The position numbers were made by a program, and so were the translations under genes. A model generated the notes under the pieces. The model was not told the origin of the DNA and ran no database searches. It saw only the letters and a program-made list of their open reading frames with translations. Of a DNA stretch of 64,000 bases, positions 43,939 to 55,808 are shown piece by piece. Origin of the DNA: Clonostachys chloroleuca. Its lineage: Eukaryota; Ascomycota; Sordariomycetes; Hypocreales; Bionectriaceae. The first letter of the stretch is position 1; every line of letters starts with the position of its first letter. The stretch is taken from NCBI GenBank assembly GCA_037952775.1, contig JBANAY010000003.1:8122001-8186000 (forward strand), written 5' to 3'.

Positions 43939-45940
43939 GATCCCTTATCTGGAGTTTTAATTCGAAATTTGTCCTTTTCCTTAGGAACAGAAAATTTTCC
44001 AAGGACAGAGTCGTGTTTCCTCGAGAAAAAGGGATGTTGTGAAGTTATAAGTCCACAAACTCCTGACCACGATGAAACATGAATCCCACTCTTGGACCTT
44101 GGTCTTCGTTTCAAGGAGCATTTCCGTTGTTTACCCAATTTGGGGATGGCTAGATGGCTGGCGTCTCCGTCTAGAGCTGGAACGGTGCTCCGGAGGGTCA
44201 CACTCCGCCCACTGGTCCCGGGACAACACCCCAGAACATCCGATTATGCTACCCCAGAATACGAGAGTATTGAGCCTGAAAATAATTTCTCTGGCGACCC
44301 AATCATGCTATTCTGGCGGAAATCATAAGAGCGGAAGGCTCGCTATATTGCGCGGCCGAAGTGACGAGAAGAGCCTTGAGTGACATCCCCTCTGGCCCGG
44401 AGACTCGTCCTATATGCCGGGCTAGCTTGGTTGCTCTATCATATCCGCCAAAACGATGGAAACATTTTACGATAGTTAATAGCGAGACGACTAAAATAAT
44501 GAAACATGGTTGGATGTGATCGAGGAATTGAAAGTCTCGGGTATCGTTGGGTACTGGCATGTTGGAATGCATTTGAACTGAGTGGATTCTTAGGCAGTTG
44601 GATCTGCAGTTGCAACTTGAGCTAGGCGGGTAAGTAACGAAGAGAATCAATTTTTCCATAAAACGCTAACATTCGGGCCGCAAGTTACATGTTGTGTATC
44701 TTGCCCCCAACTCGCATGATGGCTTGCGTGAAGAGTATGTGAAACTGTGTCTCCCCTACATGAAGTCGGGTTAAGGCACGCTCATGGCTGGGACCAGCCG
44801 GCATCGCCATCGGTGCTATCCATCAATGCGAACCTCTCATTTTACTCATGTCTTGGGGGAAATGTCTCCCAGTGACCACTACTCCGCATGTCACCGCCAC
44901 GTACAGTGACATCGGGGGCAAACTAGTGTGGTATTATCCATGAATCATTTTTCTGCCTCGTGCGCGAATGTGCTCAGTAAATTAATAAACGTGTTTTTTG
45001 CTGAGACCACCTAGAGGTCAAGTCTCGACTGGTATTTTGTCATACTGGGTCGTTTGGGGAATAAATTGAATAATAAGCGCCTGCTGCTCTGGCTGAACTA
45101 AATTAAATACCACGTCCTAATTGCGCTTATATAGATGATGTGAACCAAGGCCCTGATGTATAAACGCATGATTTCAAGAGAGTGTCAGCTCACCATATAC
45201 ATAGAATGTCGCACTCTAGATAGATGAAGCGGAATGCCACCATGATTACCTTAGCTTAGGCTGTGATCGGCTGAGGCACTTTTTGTGTCATGACACAAAA
45301 AGTGTGTCAACTTAAGATATTAAATAGTGAAAGAGTCCGATAACTATCAGAAAACCGCCTCAACGAACCTTGACTAGTGAACCGGACTCGTTAGCTCCTT
45401 GGAAAAAGAGCTATTATCAAAATTTAGATTAGAGGATACTCTGGCTGACCTTTTCTTACTACCTTGCAGTATTTGGCCTCTGAGTACTGCTTGATTTGAG
45501 CTGGATGTCCGTAAGACTCAGAATTAGGGAGAGAGCTTTAGGATAGGCGGATATGAACGGTGCGGTGTCTTACCGAGGCTGGCTGAGCTTAACTTAAAGG
45601 ATGTATGCCATAGAGGCTGATTTTTCTTTGGGCACAAGGCTCTCAGTCCTGTTTGTTTTCCTCAGCTTCCCTTGACTCGGTACTTGATCCGCCATAACAA
45701 TGATTAGTCCTTTTCTAGTACTGCATCAAAGTGGCACTCGAACACGCATATGTACCAACATTCACTAGTGCGACACGATGGCAGCGGAATGCAGTCCTAA
45801 CACCGCATAAGGTTCATACTTCGTTAAGCCACAGCTGACTCATTTGCTGTGGAGTTGGTAGGGTATCAAAGCTGCCGTTGAGCTCATTGATTTCTTTGCC
45901 TAGATTCAATCGTAGCATGTCCTTCCTTTAGTATTAACAA
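43939..45940. other. Two-kilobase intergenic region
   Basis: No supported gene. It includes the galactanase promoter at its left end and a 28-bp perfect palindrome at 45277-45304. Stretches of AT-rich sequence alternate with unremarkable sequence. Confidence 0.55.
45277..45304. repeat. 28-bp perfect palindrome
   Basis: The half-site CACTTTTTGTGTCA is followed immediately by its exact reverse complement with no spacer. It lies in a gene-free region about 640 bp upstream of a broken F-box gene. It could be a dimer-binding site, a cruciform-forming element or a transposon footprint. Confidence 0.9.
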
Positions 45941-47313
45941 TGAGGGAAGCTTCAGAAAAGCAACCGGTGGCGCCGCCGCAACAGAAATGCTTCATTATAT
46001 GTGTACCTGACGAAATTTTGACGGAGATAATCGAACTTGTCGGGATTCGTGGGCACAAAAAAAACGCCCTGGTTAGACAAGGCGAGAGTTAGGTCCATTT
46101 CCCGGACGTGCCGTCGAATCTATCAACTTGCAATGCCGATCCAATATCGCTCACTCATGCTGGACCGAGGAGGAATCGATGATCGTATCCTCGTACCCCC
46201 GTGTCCAGCTATGCGGGCCCTTAATCGTTCTCTCCGCGACAACCCAGTACTTGGGGAACATTGCCGTGAATTCGGGTTTCACTTCCATCGCTACGACTTA
46301 CCGGATAAATACAAAATCGCTCCCGCAGATCTTTCTGTTCTCACAGACCTTGTAGCTTCCTTTCCTCGCGCTCGGTTCTTGAGAGCCAAGGTCGACTTTC
46401 TGGAGTATTCAGACGCACGGCATTTCTGGGACATCATTCAACTTTGTATGCAAAGCATGCGTTGCCTTTATGCCTTACATCTGATAGGGATCGCCTGCAT
46501 GGGATGGATCTTCACGAAATGATGAACTGTGCCCTCAGCCCATTAATCCGAACCCTAAATGTCCGAGGAGTCCGTCTGGATTCGAGCCTTGATGATTCCT
46601 TCTGGAAATCATTTGTATGTGTCCCATTTGAACTACCGGTGCTACTTGTATTGACATTGTGAAAGAAACCACACCCTTCAAATGTAACCAAGATAATACT
46701 GAGCCAATTCAACGCAGGAGTTGAAGCCACATCTAGTTTCCTGAACTGGCCTGAAGGGCTCATCGAACTATCCTGTGATTGCTATCAATCTTCACCTCCA
46801 ACGGGGCTGGACTTGCAAAAATTCGGAACGATCCTAGAAAAGCACAAGGACACATTGACCAGGCTAGACATTGGTTCGATTTCAAGAGAAGGACGGGAAA
46901 ATCTTCGATCTATCCGAATTTACTGCTCTGAAAGAATTAAGGCTGTCGGCTTGGCAGCTCGGCTCAGAGGGAGACGACAACTTTTCGTTCCTGATTGAGC
47001 ATGAACCTTTGCTGTCGCCAAGACTTGAGAAATTCATCTTTGTGTTGAATTTCCCGGGTCAATGGAGAGAAACTTGGCTTGATTTCGCCAATCCGCAGAA
47101 GAGCTGGCTATGGAATTTTGCGGATGCGGCGATAGCCAAAATGATACCACTCGCGGAGTTTGAAATCATTTACAGGGCGGCCACCGATCATTGAGAAGAG
47201 ATGATGGCTATCACTGGGATCTTATGGACTCTCTGAGGCATGATCTACAGCCGAAGGAGATTGTCCTAACTTATCCTGAGCCATCATTCTCTCGCGAGGA
47301 GTATTTGGAATGA
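45941..47313 (+). pseudogene. F-box protein pseudogene
   Basis: An ATG at 45941 leads into an F-box-like start (FIICVPDEILTEIIELVGI, then IRGHK). The frame then breaks at a run of eight A (46057-46064); one A fewer would rejoin the downstream frame (SISRTCRRIYQLAMPIQYRS). Further frame changes occur near 46475, near 46875 and near 47195. The homologous tail (DLMDSLRHDLQPKEIVL) ends at 47313. The pieces together resemble a full-length fungal F-box protein of about 440 residues, so this is a decayed relative of the intact gene at 14670. Confidence 0.75.
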
Positions 47314-47870
47314 TCTAAAAGTTATGGTCGTGAACGACCCAGGAAGGCTGATTCCCAAATAGCGAACGAGGAATAACTCTCCTTTGTGCAATAAGTAGGT
47401 GGTTGAGTAGCCAGACGCCATGGTTCGATAGCACAATCCTGTTTCTATCACTTGAACATGCCCTGACTACAGAAACCGAGCACAAAAAAAACCACCTCTC
47501 CTACCATCGAGTCGGTTTCTTTAGGTAGTCCTTCTTTCGACAGCCTGACTAGACGACGCCTTCTGGGATAATAAGATGGTTTTTGGTGATAGTTAAGCTG
47601 ACGTCACTCAGAGAACATGAAGCCAGCATCGGGTCCGAGCGAAAAGTGGATCCGGAGTTCCGTGGAGTTTTACCTGCGGAGTTTGTTTCTGGACACCGAA
47701 GTTGCCATTCGTCAGTCCCGCCGCCATCTCTCCCTTTCCTCTTCACCGGGCGACAGACGTTGGGCCTCGCATCTAACTATTGGATATTTTCCGAGAGAGA
47801 AGCCCACCGCATTCTATCTGTCCCGAAGCCCCGGTCTACTGCTACTTAGCTACGCGCTTGTCTACGCAGA
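47314..47870. other. Promoter region of the Zn2Cys6 regulator
   Basis: About 560 bp upstream of the next gene. Open frames here (47583-47913) continue past the regulator's start in another frame and have no recognisable content. Confidence 0.45.
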
Positions 47871-50145
47871 ATGGATCCCCTGCCCTCTGGCCGTCGTAAA
47901 GGTACGCCCATGACGCTGGTGATGCCTATGGTAGAATGGCGAAACGAAATGATAGCACCACTCAATGCACTAACATCAACCGCTAATAGCATGCGACTTG
48001 TGCACGATCAAGCGGATTCGCTGTGACGGGCTGAAACCCCTGTGCACCAATTGCAGTCTCTATGGGACAGAGTGCAAGATGACTCCCCTGAACAAACCAC
48101 AATCCAACTCGCGAGCATCTGATTCGAACAACAAAAAGAAGAGAAAGCAATCTAATGACAAGTATGTTTATCAAGCAGGAAGAATAGCGTTGTTATCTAA
48201 CTGATGGACTAGAGAGGGACACTTGGAGCAGCTGGAAGCTCGCCTGGCACGGATTGAATCCCTCACACGAAACCTCAGTGGAGACTCATTATCTGGACAA
48301 CCCCAACGGAGTCATGTCAATCTATCCATTGGTGATGGAAATTACATGACACCGGGGAGTAGTGGTTCAATTAATGGCACTGGTGCACTAGTCGAGACTG
48401 ATTCCTCGCCGCACAATTCGTCACACAGGTCTTGCAATAATGCTTCAAAGTCCCAATTGCAGCTACCGCCCCTAGAAGCTATGATGCCCACGTTGGAGAT
48501 GTATTTTAGGAATTACAACTCTGTTATTCCCCTGTTCGATGAAAAGGAGTTCATGCGAATGGTTCACGGATGGAGCTATCTACGCTCGCCTGCTGAGTGG
48601 GCTGCCATCAATGTCGTCCTCGCCCTCGGCTACCGCGTGATCGAGAGCCGGCCGATGGAATGCCCGGAAGTGGCCATATGTTTCGCAAATATTCGATCCA
48701 TACTTATGGAGATGATGATGCGAACGGAGGACTTTCTAGGGCTACAAGTTCTGTTGGGTACGGTGCTCCTTTATCAAGGGACATCTCGGTCCCTACAACA
48801 CAAGGATACCCCCATGCTGATGGGCGCTGCGGCAAGGTTGGTTGAAATTTTGCGATTAAACTCGAGGTCAGAAACGAAAGGCGCTCCTCACGCAGTCGCG
48901 TTGCACCGTAGTAGGTTGTTTTGGATAGCCTACATCCTTGACAAGGTAGGAGAATAAGTGTTTTCTCTTCACCTGATTTAAATACTCACTCGTTGTAAAT
49001 CATAGGACTCTGCGGCTCATTTCGGCGTTTCGCCAATACTTCTTGATTCTGGAACAGATCATGTTCCCCCATCTCCAAATCCCAGCGATGGAGTTGGCAA
49101 TATCACTACCTTAGATGGCACTACGTCGTTGAACTTTCTTCATCATCGTGTGCAGCTCGCGCACATTCAGGCGCGAGCATACGATTGGCTGCTAAGTTCA
49201 AAGTCGAGTAATGCAAGCGACAAAGACAGAACAAACAAGACCGACACGTTGCGATCCATGCTTTGCCATTGGTTCCGGGCGATACCAAGTAATATGATGT
49301 CAGGCTTAGCCCAGGGAGCGCTGTGTGTGCACTCTACTCAGCATCTAAAATCACTGTTGAATGTACATCAATGGTGTGTTCTTCTCATTTTCAGGCTACA
49401 CAAAGAGAACAGTTCCATGATTGCACGACTGAGAGGCATAATCCCACACTTCCCCCAGATGAGTACTGAACACTTGAACTCCATTTCTGACCATAGAAAT
49501 TCCCTCCCTTCAGGATGGGACGAGTGTTTGGAGTACAGTCGGAATGCACTCCATCTGTCTACGGTCATTGGACAATCTGACTACTATCTCTGGTATGTCT
49601 ATAATTCTCTCACATCTCCATCCCCATAACAATTTTCATCACGTCCAGTAAACTGAATGTTCTCAAGGCATGATTCGTGCTCCCTATTTGCTGCAGGTCT
49701 GATTTTGCTTGTCAATGCCGCGGAATATCCGGACAGCGAAGCTGCTGATAACGACCAATGGTTGGTGGATAAAAGCCTGGATTTGTACGAAAGATTGATC
49801 AAATTTGGGCCCTGGGAGAAGGACACTCTCCACGCGGATTTTCACAACTTGAAGGCACGCGCTAAGCAAGCTGTGACTAAATCACATGAGGAAAGGATGG
49901 CACTTGCAATGGAGAGCTTCCTCGATGATTCCACACCACCTGATCGATTATGGACCATGGGTGAAACTGAATGGGGAACTGAGAATCAAGAATCCACTGT
50001 AAGTCTATTTGGCCTCACTGGCCCTATCGCAAAAAATATGAAATATGGAAGCTGATTCCCTTGCTAGCTACCTACAAGGACAGGTCACGAGACAGAATTT
50101 GATCCCCTCATGTTCCCTAACCTCATAGCAGATGGCTGGAGGTAG
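47871..50145 (+). CDS. Zn2Cys6 transcription factor with fungal-specific domain
   Basis: Six exons (47871..47901, 47990..48161, 48213..48945, 49006..49592, 49668..49998, 50068..50145) give 643 residues with no break. The zinc cluster is at residues 12-38 (CDLCTIKRIRCDGLKPLCTNC, quoted as pattern). A basic linker (KKKRKQSN) and a short coiled coil (LEQLEARLARIESL) for dimerisation follow. The fungal-specific regulatory domain spans about 150-450 (YFRNYNSVIPLFDEKEFM, LFWIAYILDKD). The fifth exon uses the CAAG acceptor at 49667 because only that keeps frame. The last donor is a perfect GTAAGT; ignoring it would give a short alternative tail. The gene ends 36 bp from the convergent epoxide hydrolase. 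Likely regulator of neighbouring catabolic genes (inference). Confidence 0.9.
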
Positions 50146-50181
50146 CGCCCTTTAGGAATCTTCGCCGACACGCATACGATT

Positions 50182-51555
50182 TCAAGCATCAGTCTTCTTT
50201 TGGAGGCTGCCATAAAATTCCTTGACATCGCTGGCGTATAGAGCCGTCTGGCTGAGGGCAGGGAAATGACCTCCATACTCGTACCTTTTGAAGAAGACCA
50301 CTGTTGCCATTCTCTCGCACCAATCTCGTGGCTATTGATTTTCTATGTTAGCAAACCTCTTGTGATGATACAGGTTATTGAAGGAGTAGATCCAACTTAC
50401 AGCCAGAGGGTACTTAGCAAGCTCGGGGAAAGGTCCATTGATGTTTCCCCACTGGGTCACGCCTGTGGGAACATCTGTCTTGGAGAATGCCCAGTTCTCA
50501 GGCTATACGCGGCAACTTGTTGTCAGTCTCTTGTTCTAGATGTACAAAAATGGCAAAGAAATGCATACCTTGAAAACTTCCAGATAGGCTCGGATGGAGG
50601 TATATGGTTCCTGGATCCACAACAAGAACGAATCCGTGATGATGTCGTCGAGTGAATAAGCATAACCGTCACTGGCGACGTGCTTGAGGTCCCATATCCA
50701 CCCTGCGAAGCCAACCGGGCTGTCCGCGAAGGAGTGCGACAACGCCAGCGGCTTCTGGGCATGGATTGTCGAGTACGCGAAGTGGTTGTTGCTCCATTCG
50801 TTCATCACAGCGAGGTATTCGTTCTCCTCTGCCGTTGTCTCATTCTTGGCAAAGCGCTCCAGATCCGCAGGTGTGGGGTTTGAGAGGAGGAAATCGCAGA
50901 AATGGCCGATGATGCTGGTTTGGACATCGGTTACCATCCATTCCCCGACCATGGCCCCCAAGTCGTTTGTCACTAGGCCATACTTTTCGTAACCGAGCTG
51001 CTTCATCATTGCGTCGAAGGCGATGCCCATCTCCCGAGGTCCCAAGCCTGGCTTGGTTGGTGCTGGGCTGAATCCGTAACCAGGCAGATCAGGTGCAATG
51101 ATGTGGAATGAATCAGTCAGGGGTTCGATGAGTTCCACCCATTCAAGATGAGTAGAAGTCCACCCATGGAGAAACAGAAGAGGGACGGCGCTGTCATTGG
51201 CAGACTTGTGGTGAATGAAGTGAAGAGGGATCGGGTCGGCATAGTCTCGGTTGCCAGGCACAGTCGTTGCGAAGTGGTTGTATTTGCTGTTGATTCGCTC
51301 CTCCACAGCTGACCAGTCATAGGAATCCGCCCAGTGCTTAGCAAGACTGGCCATCGACTCAGCAGGAGCTCCTTCATTTGACCATTCGGAATAGAGCCCA
51401 TGAGAAACACGGTAGGTAGCCGCCCTGTCCTTTGCGAGCTGGACGAGGTCACTGTCGACTTTGATCTCGAAAGGCACAGGAGAGGTGCTATTTGGGAAAT
51501 TGAATCGAAGATTGATTGCGGCCATGGCTGAAATGATGAGGTTCTTTCCGAGCAT
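50182..51555 (-). CDS. Epoxide hydrolase, microsomal-type (EHN + alpha/beta-hydrolase)
   Basis: Three exons, complement(50182..50331, 50401..50502, 50569..51555), encode 412 residues. The N-terminal epoxide hydrolase domain covers about residues 25-110 (PFEIKVDSDLVQLAKDRAA). It is followed by an alpha/beta-hydrolase core with the oxyanion-hole motif LLFLHGW at 126-132. The nucleophile Asp is at 198 in GLVTNDLGAM and the catalytic His at about 385 in YEYGGHFPAL. Such enzymes add water to epoxides to make vicinal diols, in detoxification or specialised metabolism; this family also includes plain hydrolases. The usual nucleophile context GGDWG is here TNDLGA, so substrate class is uncertain. The first 10 residues (MLGKNLIISA) may be dispensable, with Met11 an alternative start. 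Confidence 0.92.
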
Positions 51556-52038
51556 GACACAAAATATGGCCGTTAAAAAGGATGCTTGATTTTGCTGGAG
51601 GGGTCGGAATTATGAGAGATGTTTCAATTAATTATCTTCCGAGAGTGAACCAGAGATATTTATATTATTCCTGAACGGGTTTTACGGATTTTTGAGACTG
51701 TCATTATCTCTGTCGTTCAAGAGGCGTCACCGCTCTTACCACGGAACACCACGGAACTCCGGCAGAGATGACTGCTTCAGCTATGCTTACCCAGCTTCAT
51801 GCGGACTTCGAATTGAAACTCCGCGGGAGTCCAAACTCCTTCGCCGGAGTTCATGGGCTGAATTGACTACCGAAAGATTTATTTATATTGTTTGATAATG
51901 TAAAATCTTACTAACGGTCAACCACCTACAATTTCTCACAGCCTAACACTAGAGTTATCTCTCGTATTGAGCTCTTACGGTCATCGGCTCAATTTAGTCC
52001 TGATTGAAGTTGAATATACTCAGGTATTATCCGATAAT
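51556..52038. other. Intergenic spacer, no gene seen
   Basis: About 480 bp holding the epoxide hydrolase promoter and the end of the oxidoreductase transcript. Nothing else recognised. Confidence 0.5.
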
Positions 52039-53189
52039 TCAAGCCTTATCCACAGGATATACAGTCCCTCCCTGGCGCCTGATCTCGTCCATAATCTCCA
52101 GGACCCGAATAGTCTCGCTCCAGGGCATAATAGCGCTCTCCTTCCTTCCTGCCGCCAGGTCCAAGGCAGTGTTGTCAGCTTCGTAGATGAAGCCCTGCTG
52201 TGGCCGCACAAAGTCGTACTTCTTGCCCTCCGGCTTCTCATCTCCAGTCCATTTGGGGTACACGGTGAATGAGTGTGGATGAGAAGGCGCCTGTCCCTCC
52301 ACCTCGATGAAACCATTCGTGCCGTCAATTGTAGCGACGATTTTCTTCGATCCGCTTCTCTTCTCAAGAGTAGACGTTACAATGCCTTGACGACCGCTCT
52401 CGGGATAATGTAGAATGACACTTGTGGTGACCTCAACGCCCTCAACAAATGATTGGGCGGCCAAGATCTTAGGTTTAGGACGAGGAGCAGGAGCATCTGG
52501 CTCCAGAGTCAGGATGTTCCATGTTAGGGGGTAAATACCGATATCTAGCAATGATCCAGCCCCAAGGTCGAGGTTTCTGAGGCGTGAGGTCGAGGGGAGG
52601 TTCGCCACGTCGGCATACATTTGGAAGTCGGAAGTTGTTCGGAACACCTCGCCGATCGTCTTATCCTCGTATAGGATCTTCTTCAGTTCAGCCACCATAG
52701 GTCGATGTCGAAGCCACATGGCCTCGGCGACGTAAACGCCCTTCTTCTGGGCTGCATCGAAGACCTCCCTCGCCTCTGCGGCATTGATCACGAAGGCCTT
52801 TTCACACAGGACATTCTTGCCTGCCGCGATAGCCTCCAGACAGTCACGCTTATGGAAACCGTGCGGGCTGCCGATGTAAATGCAGTCAACGTTGGGGTCA
52901 TTGTACACCTCAGCGTAGCTCCCGTAGACGGCGGGCTTCTGGGCTGGAGCATCCTTGAGGTATTTGGCGACGAAGTCATTGCCCTTCTCCACGGACGATG
53001 ATCCAATGGCTTGGATAATGTGGTTGGCCTTGGCGTCCGAGCGAGGCATGGCCAGGTCTGCCACAAACCATGACGAGATGAGGCCGGTGGCTGGAACAAA
53101 TTGTGAGCCTCTGGGTGGGTGAACAGTGAAAGAACACTGGACTTACTTATGATGCCCCAGCGGCATGTTGGGATCGAGTCAGTAGCCAT
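52039..53189 (-). CDS. Gfo/Idh/MocA oxidoreductase (dihydrodiol / D-xylose dehydrogenase-like)
   Basis: Two exons, complement(52039..53090, 53147..53189), encode 364 residues. The N-terminal Rossmann start is split by the intron (CRWGIIT, then TGLISSWFVADL). The hallmark EKP-type motif appears as LCEKAF (Glu111-Lys112), with Lys112 the expected catalytic base, and YIGSPHGFHK upstream. The C-terminal part (NLDLGAGSLLDIGIYPLTW) is the Gfo/Idh/MocA substrate domain and its GG..LD.G.Y pattern matches dimeric dihydrodiol dehydrogenase and fungal D-xylose 1-dehydrogenase. It would oxidise a sugar or a trans-dihydrodiol with NADP. A dihydrodiol could be the product of the adjacent epoxide hydrolase, but that link is only a suggestion. 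Confidence 0.92.
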
Positions 53190-54101
53190 CCTGCGTGAAT
53201 TTGAAGAGAAATCAACTGGTCTGCGGGGTTAAGAGTTGGTTGTTAAAAGTGAATAAAAAAAAGGAGCCCAAAGTGGCCTGGTGTGAGGGGTGATGGATGA
53301 GGCCGACGGGCTCCACTATTTCTGTCTACATTTACGGACCGAAACTCTAGCATCACAATGACGATCAGGCGGAGACACTCCATAGCTCGACGTGGAAACG
53401 GTGGGGTGCGTTTTTACCAGCTATTGAGTGTAGCTAGGTCTCACTGAGGAGCCTCTTCCGTCCTCAAGAACAATAAAATGGTGGATTGCGCTGGCTAGCT
53501 GGTCTTGGATAAACCTGTTTCAATACACTAATGTTTGTCCGTGTTGTATGAAAATGCTTAGGACTACTAAAACTCTTTGAGATATCCCCCAAGAAATATC
53601 CCTTGACGAAGACGTGATTCTGAAGCTGAAACTGAAGCTGAAGTGATTTGTCTGTTTCGGCAGAGTGGGATAACATAGTACTAGGAAATTGGGCAAGAAC
53701 GGCCACGAAATATGTGCTAACGATACCAAACGGTTGTCGCCCAACAGAACATATGATTGTAGTCCTTGCTTTTATCATGCTGATGAATCCGGGTGGTGAT
53801 CTTTTTATTACCGATCAAGGTCGGCTTAAGGCCAATATTACAAGTAGAATCAAGTCACTCCAATGTTCCGTGCGCTGAACACACCGAGATCCCTCGGAAC
53901 CGAAACCTGACCATCGGAGAACGGATGAATAGACACCTCGCATTTGGGCTTGACCTCGGATACATTTACAATATCGAATTACTTTGAGGTAAGCAGAGAA
54001 TAGACAATAAATAACAGCGGCTACCACAGCTTCGAAACGCCTATGCTAATGATTCTAAACAACGTTAATTGACTCGTCCTTATCATCCCTTAGTCTCCAA
54101 A
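53190..54101. other. Divergent intergenic region, no gene seen
   Basis: About 900 bp between the oxidoreductase and HD-domain genes, holding both promoters. Open frames on either strand (53464-53987) lack content. Confidence 0.5.
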
Positions 54102-54943
54102 ATGCTTCTACCGCGTTTCACTTTGTTCGCGCAAGTTGCTTCCTGTGCTATGGCCTCTCTAAAAGGCTCATGCCAGGAGAGTGACAACATCAAACAATAC
54201 CTTCACCGCACCATCGCCGGCGTACAGGTCATCGATACTCCCCTCGTCCGTGCTGCTCAACAGCTGGCGCTAGGACATAGTACCGATTGGGCCTACAAGC
54301 ATATCATGCGGTCGTGGCTGTTTGGTGCGCTTATTATTGACCATAATGCCACTCTACGCGAATCCATCGACCTTGAGGTCCACGCCATAGCCGCACTGAT
54401 GCATGACATTGGCTGGGACCCAACACCCAACTCGCCATTTGTCAGCAGCGACAAGCGGTTTGAGGTGGATGGCGCAATAGCGGCCAGAGAACTTATTCGC
54501 AGCAGCAACGTCAGCACTCAGTGGGACGATCATCGTGTTCAGCTTGTCTGGGATGCAATCGCCCTCCACGCCACACCCAGCATCCATGCTTATAAAGAAC
54601 TTGAAGTGGCCGTTACTGCAACAGGGATAGGCGCCGATGCCGCCGGGCCAATTCTTGGAATCACGAAAGATCAGTATGATACCGTTGTGAAGGAGTTTCC
54701 TAACTTCGACTTGGTAGACGGTGCCAACAAGACCATGATTTGGCTCTGCCAGACAAAGCCTCGCACAACGATTGGTATGTTCCTCTGACCAAAAATCTAA
54801 CATTTAAATTTCTCAACTTACTCTTGCTCCTCTGAACAGACACTTGGGTCCAGCCGTGGGGTGAATACTTTGTGCCTAATTACACTACCAAAGGGTTTAG
54901 GACTATCGATCAAGCCCTGGGAGGCAATGTTCCTGATGCTTAA
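54102..54943 (+). CDS. HD-domain protein (cyanamide hydratase-like)
   Basis: Two exons (54102..54774, 54840..54943) encode 258 residues. The N-terminus (MLLPRFTLFAQVASCAMAS) looks like a signal peptide. The HD metal site is visible as His67 (AYKHIMRSWLFG) and His101-Asp102 (ALMHDIGWDP), with a further His in WDAIALHATPSI. HD proteins are metal-dependent phosphohydrolases or, in the fungal cyanamide hydratase-like branch, hydratases of small nitriles. The order of residues here fits the latter branch, which is usually cytosolic, so the apparent signal peptide is unusual. A start codon upstream in this frame would be non-ATG. The gene ends in IDQALGGNVPDA. Confidence 0.85.
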
Positions 54944-55808
54944 AATAGCCCAATCCTGCATGTTTCTTATGCTATTGAAAACGGGTTTATTATAAAGTCT
55001 TAGACTATTTTAGGAGAGATGGAATCGAAAATCTCAACTCTAGTTGCAAAATTCGGTGTTTCCTTACTTTCTTATCCTAATTGAGAATATATAAATCCTC
55101 ACTGGGCTGACCTTCGAAAGGAGTATTAAGGAAAATCAAATGAACATATTCGCCAAACTAGTCGAGGGCATCTAAACCAAGGGATTTGTTTCATGCAAGT
55201 TAACATCCCTGCGTCATGGGAATGGAGCGCAGGCAGATGTTCAACAATCTTGGTTGACAATAGTGAACAGTTAGGGCGATTGACAACTTAACTACAATGT
55301 CCCTTTGTCCCAAGCTTTAGACATTTAGAAACTAGTTTTGTAGACATCGAGATCAATTTGGATAATCACCAGAGGCCGATTCAGGTGATCCAAAATACCT
55401 GAGCTCTAGGGTAGCTAAAATGAGCCGAAATCTTGCGGCAGCCAAGACAGCCACACTAACTTATTTTCGTAGAGTTTCAGCTAGACATAAGCTGACACCA
55501 TACTTGAAACTTCAGCCGTGGGAGAGCGGCGCTGAAATTTTGCATAGTTTGTAGATGTCAATTCAGCCTTGCTTTCAACATCTACGACGGATAGATATCA
55601 AAGAGTTGTTCGATTAGTTTGACTTGACTTCATGCTCTGGGAGGTGGTCAATTCAACATAAGGGGAATGACTAATGAACACAGGCCTGATTAGCCCCATT
55701 AATACATAAATTAATAGAGGGGTTGCCCAGCCCAGCTTGCCCCGGCGGCTTGCGAGTCTCGCTTTCTTGCCTCATACCTACATACGCAGCCCTGCACATC
55801 TCGTCGAA
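54944..55808. other. Intergenic region, no gene seen
   Basis: About 860 bp with no credible coding frame. The promoter of the next regulator lies at the right end. Confidence 0.55.
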
